Source: Gymnopus androsaceus JB14
Lineage: Eukaryota > Basidiomycota > Agaricomycetes > Agaricales > Omphalotaceae
Length of the DNA stretch: 16,868 bases
NCBI GenBank assembly: GCA_009733575.1
Contig: ML770072.1
Location: forward strand, 1 to 16,868
Direction of reading: 5' to 3'
Both the position numbers and the translations under genes were made by a program. The number at the start of each line of letters is the position of its first letter. Within the stretch, counting starts at the first letter, position 1. Of the stretch, positions 9,601 through 16,570 are shown piece after piece. Under the pieces are notes generated by a model. The model searched no databases. It worked only from the letters and a program-made list of their open reading frames with translations, and was not told the origin of the DNA.

Positions 9601-10656
9601 AAAACTTACTGTCCCTCTGCTTTTCCCTTCAAAGTGTTCATCACCTCGGTTTTCAGATCCCCCTTAAAATTGTATTTTTTAATTTCTTTCTCCAAATAGG
9701 TGGTGATATCTTGATCAACTTTAGCATCTTGACTGTTCAATGAAATATTAAGGTATTCCTTCAAAGTATTTCCCTCGGGACTGTTGCGGCTTGTGAAAAG
9801 AATGGACAGCCTGGTAGGCAGACTTTGCACCCATTCAACAACCTCTATTGTTTCATGACATTCATCCATAGCATCCAGCATGATATAACCCCTGCCAATG
9901 GTCTCAAAAATTGCCATCACTGTTGTGGCTAAGTCCTTTGTGGTAGGCGGGTACCCAGTGAGGCCTTGCCTAGTACAGTTATCAAACAGATCTTTTAGTG
10001 CTGAATGAATGCCCTCTTTATTGGCACCAACTCGGAGCAAGAGAGATTGCAAGCAGCCACGAAAACCAGTCTTTTGGCCCGTATTATCGCGAGAATCAAA
10101 GTAATGATACCACAGATTTTTTGGGGCTGCTTTTTGAAGATCTCGAATGATCATAGTGCTATCATAAAACAACTTTTTAATCAGTTCTGTGCTCCAAGCA
10201 TCATTGAACTCACGATAAAATAGTCTTTCCTGAGCCAGCTTTAATAGGTTTCAGTGATGATTCATTGCAACATTTACATTCATCCATACCTTTACCTTGA
10301 ATCCATAATGTACCTGAACTTTGCTTCCACTTTACATATTCAGGATGGCTTAGGATCCATTCTCCAGTACCCTCAACTCTTTTTTCATCTGCAACTAGAA
10401 AGTTTGTGGCACAATCAGGTGCATTTAGCCATCTTTGAATCTTTTCCTTTTCATCAGTTGCTGTAAAAAAGCCATTAATGAGTGCCAGCATGAAGTGGAA
10501 TGTATAACCCACAAGCAACAATGAATGTTCCACCGTGTATGGCAAAATGGGAAGCATTTGTAAACATGCTATCATATATATCATCAGAGTGCTGATCTTG
10601 TAAAGTCTTGAAAGAGATATTCTTTGTTACCTTCCACTTTGATTGATCACTGGCAT
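6682..10656 (-). CDS. NACHT-ankyrin NLR (STAND NTPase), six exons
   Basis: Predicted cytoplasmic NOD-like receptor, a signal-transduction NTPase typical of fungal self/non-self recognition. Minus-strand exons: 10631-10656, 10513-10568, 10290-10460, 10214-10238, 9610-10158, 6682-9559. They total 3705 nt, giving 1234 residues with no internal stop. Introns of 62, 52, 51, 55 and 50 nt have GT..AG ends, mostly with CTGAT/CTNAT branch sites. Motifs: Walker A GKAGSGKT (residues 83-90), Walker B YIMLDAMDEC (184-193), the post-NACHT helix FRWVDCQLRAL (near 276), then a winged-helix-like region and 21 ankyrin repeats (532-1223). No recognisable effector domain precedes NACHT; residues 10-22 read MFTNASHFAIHGG, a short motif I associate with basidiomycete NLRs. 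The first exon codes for only nine residues and is the least certain; a start at the exon 2 ATG is possible. The gene is CpG-poor and flanked downstream by two MITEs. Domain assignment is firm; the ligand is unknown. Confidence 0.9.
6718..8793 (-). repeat. Array of 21 ankyrin repeats (about 99-bp tandem units)
   Basis: The C-terminal half of the NLR is a tandem array of mostly 33-residue units following GNALQAAAAHGSEPIVKLLL. Repeat 1 (nearest NACHT) is divergent and the other 20 are very alike at both DNA and protein level. Two units are shortened to 31 residues and one is lengthened to 37, all in frame. Two unit types alternate in blocks: one with AAAHGSEPIV and one with AVAKESEPIV. Differences cluster at unit positions 3 and 13-17, while the framework (ALQAA, IVKLLLEKGAD, NA) is fixed. 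Such homogeneity indicates recent unequal crossing-over or gene conversion. Confidence 0.92.
10214..10238 (-). other. 25-nt exon carrying the core of the P-loop
   Basis: Exon 4 of the NLR. It is bounded upstream by an intron at 10239-10289 (GTATGG..AAAG) and downstream by one at 10159-10213 (GTGAGT..GATAG). It encodes the AGSGKTIL part of Walker A, with split codons at both edges. Only this splicing joins exon 3 to exon 5 in frame, giving SGKTILSTMIIRDL across the junction. The 51-nt intron is a multiple of three with no stop, so its retention would insert 17 residues into the P-loop. Confidence 0.8.
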
Positions 10657-10784
10657 TTCCGAATCTCTGTGGAGCACGTGTATCAGTTATTATAAATGTA
10701 TAACTTAGAATGTATCAAATTGACACACCGGCTGGGCAGTAAATCACTCATGATGGGGGGTGGCAGCAGCAGTCAAAGCTCGCC

Positions 10785-10792
10785 CTTATATA
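10785..10792 (-). promoter_or_regulatory. Candidate TATA box of the NLR gene
   Basis: The minus strand reads TATATAAG here, about 130 nt upstream of the proposed NLR start. A weaker alternative, TTTATAAT, lies about 35-40 nt upstream of the ATG (near 10690). Neither can be confirmed without transcript data. Confidence 0.3.
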
Positions 10793-12563
10793 CACTCAGT
10801 CCGGGACCCCATGATCACACCTTGAGTTCGCGGAATCAGAACTCCGAGTCTCACATGGCCAGGCCATTGGGCGCTTACTTCTACTAGTACTTGGTCAGTC
10901 TGGAACCCTTCACATTATCATTGATAATATCATAACATTGTATCAACCAAAAATTAAAGATAATATTCTAATGGAGTATGGCCTAACTTCACGGGAGCCC
11001 GACATCGACACCACCACTGCAATGATGCTGTTGTGGGCTAGATGATAGCGAGACAAATTTGTGGTCACCAACAAAGAACTTGGACTTCCTGTTGGGCTCG
11101 AGGATGCAGGGGAGGGACCTTTGATTAAGCAGAGTAGACGAATTGGGTGCATCGACAGGGAGCTAGAGGAAAGATTTGACGTTAGAGAGACGGTTCTCGG
11201 CAATAAAAAAACGCACCGAACATGTCAGAGTCGAGTCCGAACCAGCAGCGGCGGAGAAGTTCCCAAATTCCATGATACCAGACGCAGTCTATCCAAAAGT
11301 GACACTGTTTACAGCATCATCGAACACAAGAGATAAGTATTTGATGGCATCCTTGACAGGAATGACATCGGGTCCATGGGTATTACCTTCAATTTACCAT
11401 CTTTTGCTTTGAGACCACGGCAGCAGAGCTATAAGCTAAAATGGAAGCGATGGAGAGCTAGAGAGTATCGATATCCTCGTATCGACAGTAAGAAAACTAG
11501 AGACCGTGAGGGTTTTCCGACTTGATAACCCTTGAGGTACGACGGGTGTCTGGCGATGGTCACATCGTTATCGTCGATGAAGAGCTAGGTGTTGTGATCC
11601 AACTTCTCTCGCTGCCTCAAATCTTCTTGAAGTCCAAATTCAATAGCTGGCTTGCAATTGGTCTGGCCGACAGTGGATCTCCCAGCGTAGCGTCCTTGTT
11701 AAATCCCGGTTGAATTTGAGAAGGTGACCGAGGAGGAGATCATGCAAGGACGTCGCTATCAAGCCTCCCACATTTTCGTTCTGCAAGATGGCCCAAGGCA
11801 CAGCTAGTAGCCATGGCTAAGCTGGTACGGATCGGGGCAGAGATAGATGCCCGGGAAGATATTCGCGTTCGAGCTATGCATGGGGATGAGGAATACGATA
11901 CGTGACAGGTCATCGCGACACTATTATCGATGGGAAAACAGTCAGCGGTGATGAAGATTTTGGGAAATCATTTTTGGTGGTTGAAAGAAGACATCATATG
12001 GGTAGATGATTATTTAGGTAGAAGTAGGAGAGTTGGCCCGAAGTCTCAGCCTCAACCGTCGGGTCACCGGAATGTGAGCGAACCCGGAATTCCAAGATCA
12101 ACGGAAGGAATGACGAAATAACCATTCCCTCCAACGAAAGACTAACTATCCGTCGTTCGTTCAAGACGAGGCAAGGTCGCTTGGAGACCGGAGTAACAGG
12201 CGTAGAGGTTGAGTGGAGTTTACATTTGGATATATCGTCTATGGAAGAGCGAAAGACAGAAAGAAAGAACGGGCGCATACTTTCGTCCTAGAAGTCAAAT
12301 TCGGTCGGAGACGAAACCCGGGCCCGTATAGATGCTGTTGGTGAATCAAGTCCCGAAGGTAAGGTCGTCGAACTAGCTAAATAACTCAAAGAAAAGAGCA
12401 TGAAATAACATCATATTAGCATTCATACAAGCATTAAAACAAGAGCACTAAAACAGTAATAGTTCCGCGCACAGATATCCGCGATTCTGAAACATGGCTT
12501 CCGATGCAAAGGACTTGCCATAAGCCTCTATCTATCTTGCACTGTTGCATCCCTATCGCTCAA
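10793..12563. other. No recognisable gene; coding-like debris
   Basis: This 1.8-kb stretch is more CpG-rich than the NLR side and holds short open stretches on the + strand: VEFEKVTEEEIMQGRRYQAS near 11710-11770, MAKLVRIGAEIDAREDIRVR near 11815-11875, and about 70 open codons near 12030-12280. They lie in different frames, are separated by stops, and have no consistent splice sites. I recognise no family. The likeliest reading is a decayed gene or old transposon on the + strand, but spurious ORFs cannot be excluded. Confidence 0.35.
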
Positions 12564-13715
12564 TCATTCAACCACATGACCGCTTGTCCTACTCCTTCCG
12601 TTTCCAACACTGTTCGCATTCGTGGACTTCTCTTCCTGCAGAGCGGCCGCACCCGCAGGGTTACGCCAATTGTCATTCCCGTGGCGCGAGCTCCACCTGT
12701 ACATGCCTTCTGCTGTTCACAGTAATTATAATCAGCGTTTAGCAACGGTCGCAAAAATCTTGGAAGATATGGTAGGAGGAAATTAGACTTACTAACGGCT
12801 ATGCCAATGCAGAGAAGACCCAGCCAGACAAAGGCAAGAACATGGACCGTCTTGGAGCTTTGGAAGCCGTCTATCAGTGTCACAGAAAGATGGTCAGCCT
12901 TGGGCGGAGACATTGGAGAGACGCTGTGAACGTACGAGTTGTACCGCCGGGGATGTACAGCCCGAGTGGAACTAAAGATCGCGTGATCACTATGGCATGG
13001 GAAGAGAGGGAGAAGGAGACATACTGTTGACAAAGCCTAAAAGGAGGATTGTCCAGCCAAGGAGCCAGCTAAAAAAACAATTGCTATCTTCAGCAACGGC
13101 GGCTGCATGGGTTGAAGGAATGTGATGCTCACTGGGGCCGGTCAATGAAGGGGTGATCACGACGTTGTGTCGGATAACGATTATGGATCAAGGCCATCGT
13201 TAGACCACCCATAGCTTGCAGGAGGAATAGGATGGCTAATACAAGTCCGATCCTCTAATTGATCAAAACAAAGTTTGAATATCAGTGGACGCGCAAAGGC
13301 AGGAAGAATGTGGACAATGTCCGAGTCACCTTGTGCGCAGATTGAAACTGTTCGTCTCCTGAGATGAATATCGCGATCGTGAAACCGACAAGGAAAAATG
13401 CAAGGGCGAAGACATTCAAGAGGAGATGAACGGGGAAGAACCAAAGCTTCGGTCCAGAGAGGGGAAAGCGGCGAAGGTAGCGAGTGAGGATAGCTCTATT
13501 ATGTATCAGCTTTAGAAGGACAGGAGGAGGAGCATATCATACGAGGCGGGCACGCTGAAACGTGGAAAATATTTAGTCAATGTTTCAGACGAGGTGCGCG
13601 ATTGGACCACATACAAGACTCCGAATGCGAAGAACATCATGACACCATGAGTACGCTCCGCAGAACCAAGGGTCGGAGTATTGGGAGTAGCGCCGGAAGA
13701 TGGGCTTTCAGGCAT
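12564..13715 (-). CDS. Cytochrome b561-domain membrane protein, eight exons
   Basis: Predicted haem-binding transmembrane electron carrier. Minus-strand exons: 13615-13715, 13543-13554, 13330-13495, 13133-13254, 13025-13083, 12936-12971, 12793-12870, 12564-12712. Total 723 nt, 240 residues, frame kept throughout; introns are 47-80 nt with GT..AG ends. Five membrane helices are visible (about residues 24-42, 57-82, 94-116, 140-160, 174-191). Histidines in the expected places are H23 (THGVMM), H61 (PVHLLL) and H92 (SAHK). The motif SGDEQFQSAHK is typical of the fungal domain. The fourth ligand is unclear (H117 or H134), because the usual position after the RPxN motif holds Phe/Ser. There is no DOMON domain or signal peptide, so it is a stand-alone b561 domain with a Ser/Asn-rich tail. 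The boundaries of introns 4 and 6 were chosen for frame and motif fit and have in-frame alternatives. Confidence 0.82.
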
Positions 13716-13771
13716 TATTATGGCGCAGAATTTAGGATGTAGGATGTAGATTTATGGGACACACCATGGAC

Positions 13772-13777
13772 TTTATA
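13772..13777 (-). promoter_or_regulatory. Candidate TATA box of the b561 gene
   Basis: The minus strand reads GGGATATAAAGTCC, placing TATAAA 57 nt upstream of the b561 start codon. It supports 13715 as the true start and argues against further upstream exons such as a DOMON domain. Confidence 0.5.
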
Positions 13778-14837
13778 TCCCATACAGCCTGAGCACCGTG
13801 GAGCTTCGACATTGAGACTAGCGACGCTGAAACGTCATAGATGCTTCATTTTTGAAGGAGCAACCTATGCAAGTCGTGCGCCAAGCAGTGAAAAAGAACC
13901 TGTATGGAGAAAATGTTAAAACGCGGATGGCATGCTGTAACGCTCGTGCTCGGGTCGGAGTTCGAAATCCCCATTAGCCGACGCGCCTCCTTCAGAGGAT
14001 AGGAGGTAGGTTTAGGTGAGAAGGTGAGAGAAGGTCGTTCAGTCATCGTGAGTAAAGGAAGTTGAACTTGAAGCTCTGTTCCGAGGAGAGATTTGTGCCA
14101 ACGGCGGCTTATGTAACCAGGCAGGCAGCATTTCCTTTCCGAGATGCTTTTCCTTGCTTTGACCGGTTCACTACTTTACAGGCAATGTAGATAGTAAGAC
14201 TCAGTAGAGCCATGGAGTCAACTAATCTCCTCAGTTAAACGTGTTAACAAGCGTTGAATTTGGGCATGTCGCAGCCTAGAGTGGCTGTTGGCATACAGCT
14301 TTAACGGATTCAGTACAGTACGACAGTACTGTAGTCAGAGCCTGAACTAAAGCCAAAAGTCAAACAATTATTGCACTCAGCAGAAAAAGGCATTGAAATA
14401 CCTGTCGGTGAGTTTTTGGCGTTCAGTTACGAAGCATTTGACTGATTGACCACCGCAGGAGGACAAAACATTAACCCTGAAGGGCACCACAAAGGGTTTG
14501 ACCTTGCCTTCATCGTAGAATTCAAGGTGATGACAAGCTCTAGAAAGCTCATCGAATCCTGACCACTTCTATAGTCTGTAGAAGCTCGAGACGAGTTCAT
14601 TCCCGATGAGCATTACAATCAGTCAAGGTGACCTCCTACTGTACCCGTACTTGTGCGCATACTGTCGTCGTTGTCTTTCTAGAAAGTTGTCATGCAGTTC
14701 GCAGACGATCGTTTCCTATACGAATTCATCAAGGGCGATTATGGCTATTAGAAGGATAGGACGTCGTCCAAAGAAGGCCATCGTTTGTCATATCAAATGT
14801 AAAATTCTATTATTTAGAATCATAGCAGAATTTTGAA
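13778..14837. other. No clear gene; one exon-like piece and a small hairpin
   Basis: No complete gene is seen. On the minus strand near 14470-14555 an open piece reads GFDELSRACHHLEFYDEGKV then KPFVVPFRVNV. It looks coding but is followed by a stop, has no clear partner exons, and its family is not recognised. An 8-bp perfect hairpin (TACAGTAC, 4-nt loop, GTACTGTA) lies at 14314-14333. A short minus-strand ORF at 13846-14046 has no recognisable content. Confidence 0.3.
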
Positions 14838-15050
14838 CTATGAGGCTTCAGCTTCCGTCGCTCTTGATCTTCTCCTTTGAGATGAACCGAGTTCAACTAG
14901 AAGGAGCAGCCCGCAGAGAGATAACAGAAGGATGGGATATTGCACAAAAGCCTGGCCGCCGCTCCACGTAGCGGAGACCAAGAACCCAATCGACAAAAGT
15001 AACATGAACATGAACAGGTGGCCTGTCACCCCGTGGAACACAAGCGTGTA
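14838..15050 (-). CDS. Short hydrophobic ORF with two membrane segments, probably partial
   Basis: The minus strand reads HGVTGHLFMFMLLLSIGF, then VSATWSGGQAFVQ, then a second hydrophobic run (ILLLSLCGLLLLVEL), and ends in an Arg-rich, charged tail before a TAG at 14838. Two helices with a basic end are compatible with a small membrane protein or the last exon of a larger one. It lies just downstream of ridA copy 1 and directly abuts the tandem-duplication boundary at 15051. In this frame it also reads upstream into the duplicated unit without a clear start codon. I do not recognise the family. It may be the unduplicated 3' end of an ancestral gene. Confidence 0.4.
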   Translation of the reverse strand, partial: YTLVFHGVTGHLFMFMLLLSIGFLVSATWSGGQAFVQYPILLLSLCGLLLLVELGSSQRRRSRATEAEAS

Positions 15051-15055
15051 CAGTG

Positions 15056-15566
15056 TTAAGCATAAACGTCCAAAAAGATCCAGGGAGCGTTGGGATGCGA
15101 GTAGGGTGAGCAGTGTGCTTGAGATGGGTGCCGAAATTGGTTATAACCAAAAAAAAACATGGCGTTTGCGATAAATTCAACCTCGGCAAGTACATCCCTC
15201 GGAAGACAGGAAACCTCGACCGCAGAGCGAGCAGGCTTGTGTGAACCAAAAACACCTGAGTAGATTCCGTTAGCAGCCGCAAAGTCGTTCATGTCTTCCA
15301 AAAACTTGACCGTAGTTTTCGTGACTTTGCCCAAGTCTGATCCATCTGCGTTAACCATACTAGTACTACTAGTAGTGGTTAAGTTCTTGAGAGCCTGGGT
15401 TGCCTGGTTTTCAAACCCTTCCATAATTCGACCGTTGGTGAATGCATCCAGAGACAAAGAGTAGACCTTCGACTTTGATAGCCTGAGAGTAAGGTCCAAT
15501 CGTACTAGGAGCATCGGGAGTAGAGACCACATCATCAGGTGGGCGATAGCTCTTTCTCTCCAGCAT
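15056..15566 (-). pseudogene. RidA (YjgF/YER057c/UK114) family gene, copy 1, frameshifted
   Basis: RidA proteins are small trimeric enamine/imine deaminases that protect PLP enzymes. From an ATG at 15564-15566 the first frame reads PPDDVVSTPDAPSTIGPYSQ and continues to LLFVSGC. Near 15438-15447 the homology moves to another frame (TNGRIMEGFENQATQALKNL) and continues through [30 protein letters not shown] and LAEVEFIA. The conserved Arg of PARSAVEV is present. The loop between VSGC and NGRI is shorter than usual, so the shift probably reflects a small deletion. A Ser/Thr insert from an ACTAGT-rich palindrome follows ALKNL. The frame runs about 30 codons past the usual RidA end, to 15056. The ATG lies 55 nt after the DM9 stop, so the two genes are packed tightly. 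Confidence 0.82.
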
Positions 15567-15621
15567 CTATTTCATTTGCATATGTAAGTGCTTTCTCGAG
15601 AAAAAATATGTAGGTTCGCAC

Positions 15622-15805
15622 TCACAAAATCTCGTAATCCTCCCGTACGTCGTGTTCCTCTCCAACGAAGGGTACATTGCAGCCTCCACTGTCGAAGAAG
15701 TGATTAAGAGTCAGTTCATACGGAATATAGCTGCAACGTACAGATGACAAGAAGTCTTCCAGGGATTACCGTTTACGATGGCCATTCCATGGTATAGTTT
15801 GGTAC
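15622..15805 (-). pseudogene. DM9/DUF3421-type gene, 3' fragment in copy 1
   Basis: Two exons (15742-15805 and 15622-15688) separated by a 53-nt GT..AG intron (15689-15741). Translation gives LYHGMAIVNGNPWKTSCHL then GGCNVPFVGEEHDVREDYEI, which fits the DM9/DUF3421 pattern (PGKxxxHLGGCxVPFGGxE..YE.L). The 5' exons are missing because the duplication starts at this exon, where an AG at the new junction could mimic a splice acceptor. The reading frame across the intron is correct here, unlike copy 2. Without upstream exons it is unlikely to make a complete protein. Confidence 0.75.
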
Positions 15806-15809
15806 CTAG

Positions 15810-16570
15810 CAGTGTTAAGCATAAACGTCCAAAAGATCCAGGGAGCGTTGGGATGCGAGTAGGGTGAGCAGTGTGCTTGAGATGGGTGCCGAAATTGGTT
15901 ATAACCAAAAAAAAAACATGGCGTTTGCGATAAATTCAACCTCGGCAAGTACATCCCTCGGAAGACAGGAAACCTCGACCGCAGAGCGAGCAGGCTTGTG
16001 TGAACCAAAAAACACCTGAGTAGATTCCGTTAGCAGCCGCAAAGTCGTTCATGTCTTCCAAAAACTTGACCGTAGTTTTCGTGACTTTGCCCAAGTCTGA
16101 TCCATCTGCGTTAACCATACTAGTACTACTAGTAGTGGTTAAGTTCTTGAGAGCCTGGGTTGCCTGGTTTTCAAACCCTTCCATAATTCGACCGTTGGTG
16201 AATGCATCCAGAGACAAAGAGTAGACCTTCGACTTTGATAGCCTGAGAGTAAGGTCCAATCGTACTAGGAGCATCGGGAGTAGAGACCACATCATCAGGT
16301 GGGCGATAGCTCTTTCTCTCCAGCATCTATTTCATTTGCATATGTAAGTGCTTTCTCGAGAAAAAATATGTAGGTTCGCACTCACAAAATCTCGTAATCC
16401 TCCCGTACGTCGTGTTCCTCTCCAACGAAGGGTACATTGCAGCCCTCACTGTCGAAGAAGTGATTAAGAGTCAGTTCATACGGAATATAGCTGCAACGTA
16501 CAGATGACAAGAAGTCTTTCCAGGGATTACCGTTTACGATGGCCATTCCATGGTATAGTTTGGTACCTAG
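15810..16570. repeat. Tandem duplication, copy 2 (761 bp)
   Basis: Second unit of the tandem pair, starting CAGTGTTAAGC and ending GGTACCTAG. Beyond 16570 the sequence is unique and contains the upstream intron and exons of the DM9-type gene, so this copy retains the original 5' context. Confidence 0.95.
15916..16326 (-). pseudogene. RidA family gene, copy 2, with two frameshifts
   Basis: Same content as copy 1, starting at the ATG at 16324-16326. It carries the same frame change near 16198-16207. A second shift lies at the A-run near 16008: six A here against five in copy 1. After it the frame reads [11 protein letters not shown] instead of [11 protein letters not shown] and ends early at 15936, losing the KPARSAVEV strand with the conserved Arg. 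The homology itself continues in another frame to about 15916. It is not functional as read. Because the extra lesion is in a homopolymer, a sequencing error is possible. Confidence 0.8.

Larger units (their letters stand above)
15051..15809. repeat. Tandem duplication, copy 1 (759 bp)
   Basis: The unit begins CAGTGTTAAGC and ends GGTACCTAG, and is followed directly by copy 2. The copies are nearly identical. Differences I can see: A5 against A4 near 15071, A9 against A10 near 15149, A5 against A6 near 15248, T2 against T3 near 15757, and a small change near 15684 (GCCTCC against GCCCTC). The unit holds the last two exons of a DM9-type gene and a ridA gene, both on the minus strand. Confidence 0.95.

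Noticed and set aside
10569..10720. Unspliced reading of the NLR 5' region as a longer N-terminus
   Set aside because: The frame is open upstream but has no ATG before an in-frame TGA. Splicing the 62-nt intron gives an ATG start and keeps the frame.
13103..13163. Alternative intron 4 of the b561 gene (GTCGTG..GCAG)
   Set aside because: It also keeps the frame but uses a poor donor and removes the RRDHPFIDRPHN segment that fits the family. GTGAGC..GATAG (13084-13132) was preferred.
13935..13975. tRNA-like T-arm (GGAGTTCGAAATCC)
   Set aside because: The TTCGA loop is there, but the stem is only about 3 bp, the last loop base is not a pyrimidine, and no acceptor, D-arm or anticodon arm could be folded around it.
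15530..15690. DM9 and ridA as one fused gene through a GTGAGT..ATAG intron
   Set aside because: Splicing there joins DM9 to ridA frame B, which does not encode the conserved IGPYSQAI half. Two separate adjacent genes fit better.
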